Shown here: in pieces, positions 53,536-63,500 of the stretch
Position numbering within the stretch: the stretch's first letter is position 1
How the letters are laid out: the number at the start of each line of letters is the position of its first letter
Source: Bifidobacterium eulemuris
Lineage (GTDB): Bacteria; Actinomycetota; Actinomycetes; Actinomycetales; Bifidobacteriaceae
DNA: 64,000 bases
Direction: 5' to 3'
NCBI RefSeq assembly: GCF_014898155.1
Contig: NZ_CP062938.1
Span: 2,046,001-2,110,000, forward strand
The notes under the pieces: model-generated
Told to the model about the DNA's origin: nothing
The model's input: the letters and a program-made list of their open reading frames with translations, nothing else
Database searches by the model: none
Program-made: the position numbers and the translations under genes

Positions 53536-54804
53536 ATGCAGGACTACATCCAAGCCGGCGACGGCCGAACCATCACCATCGATCCGAAGGCCAGCCGCGA
53601 GGAGACGCTTGCCGCGCTGCTCGAGCAGATCATGGGCGTGTATTCGGTGAGCGACGAGGAGCGGCCGCTGACCGATATGGTCGAGGCGTTCCTCGACGAA
53701 CAGCCGCATCTGACCGTGCGCCGCCACGGCGACACGCTGGTGGCCTCCACCGATTTCGGCCGAGAGCAGCGCGTGATCCTCGCCGGGCATCTCGACACGG
53801 TTCCGGTGATCGACAACTTCCCGCCGCGCTGGCTCGACCCGGCGGCCGATCTGGCAGAAACAGCCGGCGAGGTGGCACCCGGCGTGGCCAAGGTGCGTCA
53901 TGACGTCGCCGGTAAGGTCGCGCCGGGCACCCGCGTGATGTGGGGACGCGGCGCCACCGACATGAAGGCCTCCGACGCGGTGATGCTCTACCTCGCCGCC
54001 ACCCTCACGCAAGCCAACGCCAAAGTGGACCTGACCTACGTGTTCTACGACCATGAGGAGGTCGTGGCCGAGAAGAACGGCCTGCGCAAGGTGGTTGAGG
54101 CCCATCCCGACTGGATCACCGGGGATTTCGCCATCATCGGCGAGCCGACGAACTGCGGCATCGAGGGCGGCTGCAACGGCACGATGCGCTTCGATGTAGT
54201 GGCGCACGGCGTGGCCGCGCATTCCGCCCGCGCGTGGATGGGCAGAAACGCCATCCACGAGGCCGCCGACATCCTGACCCGTCTGAACGCCTACGAGCCG
54301 CAGGATATCGAGGTGGACGGCCTGGTCTACCGCGAGGGCCTCAACGCCACGCTGATCTCCGGCGGCAAGGGCACGAATGTGATCCCCGACGAATGCCGCG
54401 TGCATGTGAACTATCGTTTCGCGCCCGACAAGACGCTGCCCGAGGCCAAGGCGCTGATGATGGGCGCGGATGCGGGCGCCCAGCTCGGCAATGGCGAGCA
54501 TGTCGCCACCGGCGGTGTGTTCGAGGGCTACGGCATCGAAATGAAGGACGAAAGCCCCTCCGCCCGCCCGGGCCTGAGCTCTCCGCTGGCAGCCTCGCTG
54601 GCCGCGCTGGTCAAGGAGCGCACCGGTCGCGACCCGCTGGCCAAACTCGGTTGGACCGACGTGGCGCGTTTCGCGATCCTCGGCATTCCGGCCGTCAATC
54701 TCGGTGCCGGCGACCCGCTGCTCGCCCACAAACACGACGAGCAAGTGCCCGAAAGCGACCTCGTGCTGATGGCCGATCTTCTGCAGACGTGGCTTTGCCG
54801 GTAA
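53536..54804 (+). CDS. dapE: Succinyl-diaminopimelate desuccinylase
   Basis: A 422-residue M20-family zinc peptidase homologue that removes succinate from N-succinyl-diaminopimelate in lysine and cell-wall precursor synthesis. The metal ligands appear in AGHLDTVPV (His85, Asp87), GRGATDMKAS and FYDHEEV, and a later HKHDEQVP supplies another His. The start is uncertain: the ATG at 53536 has GAGGGAC upstream, and ATGs at 53521 or 53500 would add 5 or 12 residues. Its product feeds the LysA pathway encoded at 39 kb. rne follows on the same strand after 237 bp. Confidence 0.9.
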   Translation: MQDYIQAGDGRTITIDPKASREETLAALLEQIMGVYSVSDEERPLTDMVEAFLDEQPHLTVRRHGDTLVASTDFGREQRVILAGHLDTVPVIDNFPPRWLDPAADLAETAGEVAPGVAKVRHDVAGKVAPGTRVMWGRGATDMKASDAVMLYLAATLTQANAKVDLTYVFYDHEEVVAEKNGLRKVVEAHPDWITGDFAIIGEPTNCGIEGGCNGTMRFDVVAHGVAAHSARAWMGRNAIHEAADILTRLNAYEPQDIEVDGLVYREGLNATLISGGKGTNVIPDECRVHVNYRFAPDKTLPEAKALMMGADAGAQLGNGEHVATGGVFEGYGIEMKDESPSARPGLSSPLAASLAALVKERTGRDPLAKLGWTDVARFAILGIPAVNLGAGDPLLAHKHDEQVPESDLVLMADLLQTWLCR

Positions 54805-54825
54805 AAGTGTGGCATACTGAGAGAC

Positions 54826-54844
54826 GGTGGTTCTGCAAACCACC
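54826..54844 (+). terminator. Small hairpin after dapE, in the rne leader
   Basis: The stem GGTGGTT / AACCACC with a 5-nt loop, 22 bp after the dapE stop and 200 bp before the rne start. There is no U-run. RNase E genes often autoregulate through 5' leader hairpins, so a regulatory role is as likely as termination. Confidence 0.4.
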
Positions 54845-55041
54845 GACGTGCCTGATGGCGTCGATCCCCTCGCGGTTCTTCGACTTGACAACGCGAGCGC
54901 TGGTGTCCGCCGTCTGCACACATGGACTTTGATGAGTTTGCTTGCGCGAGCGCAATCGTTGCGCGGCCACGGTGAGAGCGTGGTGTGAGCATCGCCGCAG
55001 GCCTGAGATACGACGCGATGCAGCGTGTCGTAAGGAGCATT

Positions 55042-57918
55042 GTGCCCACTGTGAACCATGATGGGGCCGACGAGGTCGCAACCCCTGAAACCAACGTATC
55101 CGCATCATCCGTATCCGCTTCGAGCGAGCCGGCCGACGCATCGGCCCAGCCCGTCGTCTCGCCCGCTCCCCGCCGCCGTCGCGGTGGTCGCCGCGTGGTG
55201 CGCGGTGCCGGTGCCGCCGGCGCTTCGGTGGAGCTGAAGGTGGAGGATCATTCCACACCGCTGTTCGAGGAGCCGGTGCTGCCCGAGCCCGCCGCCAAGC
55301 CGGCGAAGTCCACTGGCCGCACGCGTTCGAATACGAATAGGTCCGCGAAGGCCGAGCCCGCCGTCGTCGAGGTCGCCGCATCGCCGTTTGAGGTCGATGA
55401 GGAGCAGGATCGTCCGCCTCGTCGCACGCGTCGCCGTGCGTCCGCCGCGTCCGCCGAGGTGGATGCGCTTGAGCCGCCGGCACCACCGACCGTCGATTCC
55501 CGTGATGATGACGAGGATGCCGATGAGCGTCCGTCCCGCCGCACCCGTTCGCGTTCGCGCGCCCGCGTCGAGGAGGAGACGTTCATCGAGCGTGCGTTCG
55601 AGGTGGTTGGCGAGCTGCCTGAGGGCCATGAGACCCCGCGCCGTTCGCGTCCGATGACGTCGCTGCTGTTCCAGGAGCCGGTGATTCCCTTCGACGACTC
55701 CGACGACGACCGTCCGTCCCGTCGCGCCATGCGTGACGATGATGAGGACGACGAGGATCGTTCCACCCGTTCGCGTTCGCGCCGCCGTCGCTCCAGAGCG
55801 GGCGACGATGAGGATTTCCGCGATGACGAGCGCGGCGGCCGTGGCTCCCGCGGCACGCGCCGTGACGACCATGACGATCATGACGATCGCGAGACCCGTG
55901 ACGAGCGTGACACACGGGACGAGCGCGACGATGACGAGCTGGAGGGAACCTCCCGTTCGCGTTCGCGCCGCAACCGCCGTCTGAACGCGCAGGAGCGCCG
56001 TGCCGCCGCCGAGGTCGAGCAGATCGAGGAGGACCTCGAGCTCGACGACATCGCCTATACGCCGATCGACGAGGAGGAGCCGGAAAGCGACGAGCCGCGT
56101 TCGCGCTCCCGCCGTCGCCGCCGTTCCCGCTCCAAGTCCGACCAGTCGCAGGAAACCCGCGAATCGCGTGAGACCCGCGAGACCCGCGACGAGCGCGCCG
56201 ATCATGACGATGCGGATGACGAGGCCGAAACCGTCACCCGTCGCCGCCGTCGCCGCCGCTCCAAGGCCGATTCCGACGATCAGGAGCAGCCGCTGGTGCG
56301 CCGTTCGCGCAAGCAGCAGTACATCGACGAGATCACCGACGTCGAAGGCTCGACCCGACTTGAGGCCAAGAAGCAGCGCCGCCGCGACAACCGCCGCGAA
56401 CGCAGCCGCCAGAGCCAGCTCATGGAGCAGGATTTCCTCGCACGCCGCGAGAACGTGGACCGCCTGATGGTGGTGCGCGAACGCGAACGCCACACGCAGA
56501 TCTCCGTGGTCGAAGACAATGTGCTCGTCGAGCATTACGTCTCCGACATCCAGGAGGTGCAGACGGTCGGCAACATCTATCTGGGCCGCGTGCAGAACGT
56601 GCTGCCCAGCATGGAGGCCGCCTTCGTCGACATCGGCCAGGCGCGCAACGGCGTGCTGTACGCGGGCGAGGTGAACTGGGACGCCGCACGTCTCGAGGGC
56701 CAGCCGCGCCGTATCGAACTCGCGTTCAAAAGCGGCGATCCGGTGCTGGTGCAGGTCACCAAGGATCCGATCGGACACAAGGGCGCCCGCCTGACCTCGC
56801 AGGTCACGCTGGCCGGCCGCTTCCTCGTGCTGGTACCCTCCGGCGGCATGACCGGCGTGAGCCGCAAGCTGAGCGAGCGCGAACGCAGCCGCCTGAAGAA
56901 CATCGTCTCGAAGATCGCGCCGAAGGATATGGGCGTGATCATCCGCACCGCCGCCGAGGGCGCCTCCGAGGAGGCCATCGTCAAAGATCTCGAAAGCCTG
57001 GTGCGCCAGTGGGAGCGCATCAACGCCAAGCGCGAGGAGTTCTGGCACGGCAAGCGCCCCAAGCTGCTGCAGGGCGAGCCGGACGTGGCGATCCGCGTGG
57101 TGCGCGACATCTTCAACGACGATTTCAACAAGCTTATCGTCGAGGGCTCGAAGGTGTATGAGCGTATCGAGGAATACCTCGACACCATGGCCCCGGATCT
57201 GAAGGACAAGCTGGAGCGTTGGGACCCGGCCGAGCATGAGGGCAAGGACGTATTCGACCGCTGGCAGATCGATTCCCAGCTGCGCAAGGGTATGGAACGT
57301 CAGGTCTACCTGCCGTCGGGCGGCTCGATCGTGATCGACCGCACCGAGGCGATGACCACCATCGACGTGAACACCGGCCGTTTCATCGGCAAGGGCAAGT
57401 CGTTGGAGGAGACGGTCACCCGTTGCAATCTTGAGGCTTCGGAGGAGATCGCGCGTCAGCTGCGGCTGCGCGACATCGGCGGCATGGTGATGATCGACTA
57501 TGTGGATATGGTTATGCCCGCCAACCGCGACCTCGTGCTGCGCCGCTTGGTGGAATGCTTGGCGCGCGACCGCACCAAGCATCAGGTGGCCGAGGTCACC
57601 TCGCTGGGTCTGGTGCAGATGACGCGCAAACGCATCGGTCAGGGCCTGGTCGAGGCGTTCTCCGAGGAATGCCCGACCTGCAAGGGCCGCGGCTTCATTC
57701 TGCACGACCATCCCACCGTCTCCGCCGACTACGACGATCCGTACGCGTTGCGCGGCGGCGACCCGTTCATCAAGACGAACAAGCATGGCCGTGGATCGGA
57801 TGTCTCCGCCCCGCAGGGTTCTTCGCCGGACGTGAAGGCCAAGCTCGCGCAGATCGCGGCCGCCGCCATCGCCGCGAACAATGCGGATGAGGAGGACGGA
57901 GAGAGCGAGGAAAAGTAG
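55042..57918 (+). CDS. rne: Ribonuclease E/G with long disordered N-terminus
   Basis: About 958 residues, the main endoribonuclease for mRNA decay and rRNA processing. Residues 1 to about 450 are disordered, with alternating acidic stretches and Arg-rich blocks ([15 protein letters not shown]), probably for RNA and partner binding. The S1 domain begins VGNIYLGRVQNVL near 508, the catalytic Asp pair lies in DRTEAMTTIDVNTG near 765, the zinc-link CPTCKGRG is at about 877, and a short tail ends the protein. Actinobacterial RNase E keeps the catalytic core central with an N-terminal extension, as here. I chose GTG 55042 for its TAAGGAG; a GTG at 54985 and an ATG at 55018 are alternatives. Confidence 0.92.
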   Translation: MPTVNHDGADEVATPETNVSASSVSASSEPADASAQPVVSPAPRRRRGGRRVVRGAGAAGASVELKVEDHSTPLFEEPVLPEPAAKPAKSTGRTRSNTNRSAKAEPAVVEVAASPFEVDEEQDRPPRRTRRRASAASAEVDALEPPAPPTVDSRDDDEDADERPSRRTRSRSRARVEEETFIERAFEVVGELPEGHETPRRSRPMTSLLFQEPVIPFDDSDDDRPSRRAMRDDDEDDEDRSTRSRSRRRRSRAGDDEDFRDDERGGRGSRGTRRDDHDDHDDRETRDERDTRDERDDDELEGTSRSRSRRNRRLNAQERRAAAEVEQIEEDLELDDIAYTPIDEEEPESDEPRSRSRRRRRSRSKSDQSQETRESRETRETRDERADHDDADDEAETVTRRRRRRRSKADSDDQEQPLVRRSRKQQYIDEITDVEGSTRLEAKKQRRRDNRRERSRQSQLMEQDFLARRENVDRLMVVRERERHTQISVVEDNVLVEHYVSDIQEVQTVGNIYLGRVQNVLPSMEAAFVDIGQARNGVLYAGEVNWDAARLEGQPRRIELAFKSGDPVLVQVTKDPIGHKGARLTSQVTLAGRFLVLVPSGGMTGVSRKLSERERSRLKNIVSKIAPKDMGVIIRTAAEGASEEAIVKDLESLVRQWERINAKREEFWHGKRPKLLQGEPDVAIRVVRDIFNDDFNKLIVEGSKVYERIEEYLDTMAPDLKDKLERWDPAEHEGKDVFDRWQIDSQLRKGMERQVYLPSGGSIVIDRTEAMTTIDVNTGRFIGKGKSLEETVTRCNLEASEEIARQLRLRDIGGMVMIDYVDMVMPANRDLVLRRLVECLARDRTKHQVAEVTSLGLVQMTRKRIGQGLVEAFSEECPTCKGRGFILHDHPTVSADYDDPYALRGGDPFIKTNKHGRGSDVSAPQGSSPDVKAKLAQIAAAAIAANNADEEDGESEEK

Positions 57919-57950
57919 GCGACTGCGTGTCGAGCTTGACACGCAGTTGC
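57919..57950 (+). terminator. Hairpin between rne and rplU
   Basis: The stem ACTGCGTGTC / GACACGCAGT with a 6-nt loop follows the rne stop. No T-run follows, so it may instead be a processing or attenuation site ahead of the ribosomal protein genes. Confidence 0.5.
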
Positions 57951-58051
57951 GTAAGTACATGGGTGGGTGTATCTTTGATAGTCGGTGTCTGGACACGTGG
58001 TTTCGCCATGCCGGACGAGAAAGCTTTACCAAACAGTAGCAAGGTAGGATT

Positions 58052-58360
58052 ATGTACGCGATTGTGAAGGCCGGTGGCCATCAGGAAAAGGTCGAGGTCG
58101 GCGACGTCATCCTCGTCAACCGTCTCGAGGCGAAGAAGGGTGAGACCGTGGAGTTCCCGGTCGCGCTCGTGGTCGATGGCGCCAAGGTGACCATGGCCGC
58201 CGCCGATCTGGCGAAGGTGTCCGTCAAGGCCGAAGTCGTCGACGACGAGGCCAAGGGCCCGAAGATCAACATCCAGAAGTACAAGAACAAGACTGGCGTT
58301 GCCCGCCGCAAGGGTCACCGTCAGCCGCTGACCGCCGTTAAGGTCACGGCGATCGCCTGA
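58052..58360 (+). CDS. rplU: 50S ribosomal protein L21
   Basis: 102 residues, the normal length. The N-terminal [18 protein letters not shown] and the C-terminal [20 protein letters not shown] are diagnostic for L21, which binds 23S rRNA in the large subunit. It is the first gene of the conserved rplU-rpmA pair, 40 bp before rpmA. AGCAAGGTAGG precedes the ATG. The long leader of about 130 bp after rne may carry its own promoter. Confidence 0.97.
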   Translation: MYAIVKAGGHQEKVEVGDVILVNRLEAKKGETVEFPVALVVDGAKVTMAAADLAKVSVKAEVVDDEAKGPKINIQKYKNKTGVARRKGHRQPLTAVKVTAIA

Positions 58361-58399
58361 GCTTTCCATACACGTTAGTCAGAACCGAAAGGACCAGAA

Positions 58400-58651
58400 A
58401 TGGCACATAAGAAGGGCGCGTCCAGCTCGCGCAACGGTCGCGATTCATCGCCTCAGTACCTTGGTGTGAAGAAGTTCGGCGGCGAGGCCGTCGTGGCCGG
58501 CAACATCATCGTTCGCCAGCGTGGCACCAAGTTCCATCCGGGCCAGAACGTGGGCGTCGGCAAGGACCACACCCTGTTCGCCCTCGCGGACGGCAATGTG
58601 AAGTTCGGTGTGCGTCGTGACCGCAAGGTCGTCGACGTGGTCACCGCCTGA
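58400..58651 (+). CDS. rpmA: 50S ribosomal protein L27
   Basis: 83 residues. [16 protein letters not shown] and [10 protein letters not shown] are the L27 N-terminus, whose flexible tail reaches the peptidyl-transferase centre. There is no N-terminal extension that would need Prp-type cleavage, unlike in Firmicutes. AAAGGACC precedes the ATG. It ends the rplU-rpmA operon at a strong terminator; obgE, the usual next gene, does not follow because an insertion sequence and surface locus come next. Confidence 0.97.
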   Translation: MAHKKGASSSRNGRDSSPQYLGVKKFGGEAVVAGNIIVRQRGTKFHPGQNVGVGKDHTLFALADGNVKFGVRRDRKVVDVVTA

Positions 58652-58677
58652 GCCACCCGAGCTTAACTCAAGCTTTC

Positions 58678-58715
58678 AGACCGCATCGTGCGCTTACGCG
58701 CCGATGCGGTCTTTT
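58678..58715 (+). terminator. Rho-independent terminator after rpmA
   Basis: The stem AGACCGCATCG / CGATGCGGTCT with a GC-rich loop is followed by TTTTGTTG, a classic intrinsic terminator 27 bp after the stop codon. Confidence 0.88.
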
Positions 58716-58727
58716 GTTGCCCTTTTT

Positions 58728-58803
58728 CGTCATCCTGAGCGGTCCTGTTCCTTTTTCTTCGTCATCCTGAGCGGAGCACGAAGTGCGTAGTCGAAGGATC
58801 TCA
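58728..58803. repeat. Dispersed intergenic repeat, one half and one full copy
   Basis: The half-unit CGTCATCCTGAGCGGTC is followed by a full copy, CGTCATCCTGAGCGGAGC to GTCGAAGGATCTCAG. The next 160 bp up to the insertion sequence contain no gene that I can see. Confidence 0.75.
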
Positions 58804-58965
58804 GCCCCAAGGCTCCACAGCATAAACGGGGGACAGGGGGCATATCATCAAAACCTCTATTTTCGTTGTTATAGGCTGAAATTTCAATGAAAACGCTCTA
58901 TGAAGGGGGTAAGCTTTTTCGGCGTGTCCCCTGAGATTCCGCGGGCGACAAGGTGATGGAACGAG

Positions 58966-60433
58966 GTTCGTCATTAATAAGTGAGCGCGTAATCGTTGTT
59001 CGTTTGTCGTAATGGGTGAGCGCGAAACGGTGCCTGCGATCTATTTGTCGTTTTGTCCGGCGTCGGCGCGCATGCGTTCGATCGCCTTTCCCAAGTATCC
59101 CATGTCCAGGCCGGCGCGGCGGGCCATCGCCTCGGTGCGGTCCCGGCTGACGCGTTCGAGTTCGTCCTGGATGACGGCGATCTCGCGGTTGAGGCGGGCG
59201 GGGTTGGTGGCGGCGATGATCCCCTCGATGCGGCGGCGGGCGTCGTCGACGACGTATCCGCCGCCCCCGGCGGCGCGGTCGGCGGCGTCGTGCTCCAGCA
59301 CGCGCGCCCACGGGGTGCGGGGCTCGTCGTACACGGTCTTCCTGCGCCCGTCGCGCCCCTGGTCGACGCGCACGGGCTTGCGGGTGGGCGTGAACAGGTT
59401 CAGCAGCACGTAGGTCTTCGCCCACAGCCGGTTGAGCAGCTCGCGCTGCTGCGCGGTGTCGTAGCGCCAGTGGAACGCGTATTTCCTGACGACGTGGTTG
59501 TTGCGCGACTCGACGGTGGCCTGGTCGTTCTTCCTGTACGGGCGGCTGCGGGTCTGTTCGATGTCCTGTTCGAGCAGCCAGTCGACGAGCTCGTCGTTGA
59601 TGAACTCGACGCCGTTGTCGGAGTCGAAGCAGGTGACGGGAAACGGGAAGAGCGGCAGGGCGGTGGCGACCGCTGCCTTGATGTTGGATTTGGCATTGTT
59701 GCGGGCGGTGACGTTCACGGTCCAGTTCGTCGCGTAGTCCACCATCGTCAGGGTGCGGGCGAACTCGCCCTTCATGCTGGGCCCGCAGTGGGCCACGGTG
59801 TCTGCCTCGGCCAGGCCGGGAACGCGGATTGTCTCGTCGGTGCATTTGCGGATCCTGATCGAGTTGCGCATGTGCTCCGCGGCCGGCCGGGTCAGCGACG
59901 CGCCCTTCGGCATGGCGGCCTGTTTGAGCGGTCTGAGCCGCCGGTCGATGGTCGACGGACTCATCGCCAGCACCTGGTCCAGCGCGTCGCCGTCGATGCC
60001 GTCGAGCTCGCCGTTCGCCAGGAGCGCGGGAATCCACTGGTCGAACATGGCCTTCATGTACGGGCCGCACGGCATGCCCATGAGCAGCCACAGGCGCTCC
60101 AGCAGCCGCTGCGCGCCCGCGTCGTACTTCGGCCGCCTGCCCCGCGCCGCGCCTTTCACGGGTTTCTCCCTCTCCGCCTGCGTGAGCAGCCGCCGGGCGG
60201 TGGACCTGCCCATCCCGACGGCCTCGAGGCGGTCGAGGATCTCGCCCTTCTGTTTCTTGTCGCCCTTGGCGTACTCCGCCTTGAACCTGTTCGTCAGCCG
60301 TTTTCTCGTGGCCATGTCCAGTCTGCCTTCCATAAGGCAAGCATCCCCGCGAACGACGCGGGCCGCGCGGGATTTCGCGCTCATTATTTATGACGAACGG
60401 AATCCAATTTCGCGCTCAAACATTACGACGAAC
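58966..60433. mobile_element. Insertion sequence with doubled terminal repeats
   Basis: Each end carries two copies of a site of about 23 bp of the form GTTCGTCRTAATNNNTGAGCGCG. On the left they are at 58966-58989 and 59002-59024; on the right, inverted, at 60376-60398 and 60411-60433. A single DDE transposase gene lies between them. No clear target-site duplication is visible, so the exact ends are approximate. It sits directly upstream of the phase-variable pilin gene. Confidence 0.8.
59041..60315 (-). CDS. DDE-type (rve) transposase
   Basis: About 424 residues. The N-terminus has helix-turn-helix-like segments (RLEAVGMGRSTARRLL and later MSPSTIDRRLRPLK). The catalytic domain has Asp in AEADTVAHC (about 172), Asp in FDSDNGVEF (231/233) and Glu in ATVESRNNH (269), with 35 residues between the Asp at 233 and the Glu, as in retroviral-integrase-type transposases. 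The IS family cannot be named with certainty. The start is ambiguous; 60315 has GGAAGG upstream, while 60333 and 60384 are possible. The reading frame is intact, so the element may be active. Confidence 0.85.
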   Translation of the reverse strand: MATRKRLTNRFKAEYAKGDKKQKGEILDRLEAVGMGRSTARRLLTQAEREKPVKGAARGRRPKYDAGAQRLLERLWLLMGMPCGPYMKAMFDQWIPALLANGELDGIDGDALDQVLAMSPSTIDRRLRPLKQAAMPKGASLTRPAAEHMRNSIRIRKCTDETIRVPGLAEADTVAHCGPSMKGEFARTLTMVDYATNWTVNVTARNNAKSNIKAAVATALPLFPFPVTCFDSDNGVEFINDELVDWLLEQDIEQTRSRPYRKNDQATVESRNNHVVRKYAFHWRYDTAQQRELLNRLWAKTYVLLNLFTPTRKPVRVDQGRDGRRKTVYDEPRTPWARVLEHDAADRAAGGGGYVVDDARRRIEGIIAATNPARLNREIAVIQDELERVSRDRTEAMARRAGLDMGYLGKAIERMRADAGQNDK

Positions 60434-60514
60434 GTCGGGAAACCGTAAAGGGAAGAATGATGGGTGTATTCTTTGCGGTTGACTGAAACGAAGAGACAAA
60501 AACAGAGGTGGAAA

Positions 60515-63500
60515 ATGTTGAATACTCCGAAACGGGGGGGGGGGTCTCCCTATTTAGGCTGATCGCCGCAACAGTTGCCGTCGCGACGCTGGGGTCGCTT
60601 GCGGTGACGAATATCGCCATCGCCGATCCCTCTTCCCAGGGTGATGCCGACTCCTCTCAGAACGTGCAGCTGGTGCAGAACACCGACGACTCCGATCAGA
60701 GCACAGACACCACGCAAGGCACGGACGTTTCGCAAGGCACGGATGCTTCGCAGAGCACAGACGTCGATACCCAAAACACGGACGCCCAAAGCGCCGACGA
60801 CCAGACCGACGATATCGTCGCCCAAAATGCCGACGACGGCATCAGCACCGCCGCATTAACCGGTTACACCGTCAACGATACGGTCTCGCCGGAAGGCAGC
60901 ACCATTGACGTGTTTGATTATTGGCTGTCTGATTCTCGGTTCGCCCAAGATAATGCGACTAGCACGCCTTCTGATTACCTTAATCGAGGTATTAATGCGA
61001 ATCACTCTCTGAAATTCAGCCCCAATGCGAATCTTCTTGGATACAAGGCTGCTGAGGTGGGTAACCAGAATCCAAGCAAAACCGGTGGAAATATCAATGT
61101 ATGGACCGGAAAGTCGACTGACGATGTCGGCGGTCCCTACGCGGGGATTGTGGAGAATACATTGGGGGAGGATGGCTACCCGATCCTGAAGGATGGTAAT
61201 GCGACCGGTATTACCGGTGAAGAATCCGTTAGTGAATCCCTTGACTATCTGTTCAATCGGACATCATCGAACTCCAAAGCTGTATATGCGGATGCGGATG
61301 GTTTACTCCAACTGGATGATTATGGTTACTATTATTATGACAGTCAGCTAAACTTTGCGTCCTTATTAGATGGGCAGTCGTCATCCTCATCGAATTCGTT
61401 TGTGTTATATCAAAATCCAAGCGTAAATGGCAATAATAATGCGGACAAATCGACTGGACAATTCTTCCCTTTTAACAATGGAACGAGTGTTTTCACGGAT
61501 TCGGGAGAAGCTAAGAATATTCATTCAGATGATGCTGTGTTGAATCATTACTTTGGCTTACGAATGACGTCAACTTTCGTGCAGCCAGCTGATGGCGTTA
61601 CGGATAATAACCAAGAAATGCAGTTCAAATTCTCTGGCGATGATGATGTCTGGGTGTTTATCGACGGTGTGCTCGTAGGAGATGTTGGCGGTATTCATGA
61701 TCGTCTGACGTTGAACATCAATTTCGCTACCGGTGAGGTGACGGTGACTGATGGTTCCAGTTATGCCAACGACTCAGGCAGTCCGAAAAAATATACCACT
61801 AATCTGGCGTCAAATATCAAGCAAGCTTTTGAAAACGCAGGTAAGGCCGATGAAGTCCGATGGGGCGAGGGCGCCCGAGCCAACACGTTCGCTGACGGCA
61901 CCTATCACGAATTACAGTTCTACTATTTGGAACGTGGTAACGGCAACTCGAATATGAAGTTGTCCTTCAACCTTGTTGAGCCGATGAGCAGCGACGTGAT
62001 CAAAGTCGATCAGAGTGGTGACTCGCTGGAAGGCGCAAGCTTTGCTCTGTATGCCACGGATGCCGACTATACGGTGGATGAAAAAACCCTTGTATTGGCT
62101 ACTGGCGAGACCGATGAGAATGGTTATCTGATTCTGACGGATAATACGGGAACGATTATCGATTTTGGTAAGAGGTATGGAGATAACCCAGACACTAACG
62201 CATACTATGTGTTAAGGGAAACTGAAGCGCCAGCAGGATACAGTCGCATGATAAATGATATGCGCCTGCGGTACATGCCATCAAAGAATCTGGCCAGTGG
62301 ATCTTTGGTCTCCGATCCTGACTCAGATAGTCCGAACAGTTCCATATGGAACACGGGTGGCGTGGCTCGTGGTAAGGAACGTATCACTGCGCTCTCGGCA
62401 TTCACGACGTATAGTCATAGTGGAGCCACTAATAATCCTTGCGTCACGGAGTGCTCTACGAAAGACATGCTTGAGAACGGCACGATGTTCGCGGTCGTGT
62501 TGAAGCGTGACAGCACAGATGCCACTATTGAGGGGCTTTCAAACCCTGCAAATTGGCATGTAATTTCAGGCGACATGATTGAGGGATGGTCGGTATCCAA
62601 GGGTGCTGCAACTATCCAAAACGTCATTGCTGCGTACCAAGAAACGAAAGCTAGCTCGTTCCGTCTGTCGAGTAATGGCTACTATGAGGCGAATATTGAG
62701 TCTCTGCCAGGATACTTGGATGAGTACTACTTCATGCTGGATGAGAGCGCTAAGAACAGCACCAAATATACGGTGGCAACCTACTATTCGACTGCGACTG
62801 ATGCTAATGAGATGAACGCCAGCAACACTTGGCGCGTGAACAGCGATGAATTTGGTCGTGACTTCTCATCTCGTTTCTACATTCCGAACATCAAGAACGA
62901 GCTGTTCGTACAGAAGGTGGACGAGAACGGCGATCCTGTTGCCGGCGCGACATTTGGTCTGTATGGGGCGGATCAGGTTACAGTAAGCGGCGACACAGTA
63001 ACCGTGAATGAGAATGATGAAGGTAATCCTGCCGGAGGAACTGTTACGACGACAGATTCCTGGATGAACGACACCGATCCCGCGACGCCCTCTTTCAAAG
63101 GTGCTGCGATGTTCGCCGTGCAAAGCGAATACCAACGACCGGATTCAACGGAACCACTAAGGACGGACATCAGTGACAAACCATTGGTGAACGGCACATA
63201 TTACCTTGTCGAGATGGAAGCCCCTGCTGGATATCAGAAAACAACCAATGTAAGCAAGATCGTGGTGTCGGACGATGGCATCTTCGCAGACGCTGGTGAA
63301 GCTGACGATGGTATCAAAGTCGTGCGAGGCGTTGGACAGCTGGTAGCGACCATGTCCACGTTTGGTTCCACTGGTTCGTTTGATGACACATTGCGTTATG
63401 TAGAATCTGTTGCTGGCTCGGCGACTGACGTGGCGCTTGACGCGAATTGCATCGCTTCTAAATGTAGTGCGACTTTGACGAAGGCGGGGCCTGCAAACCT

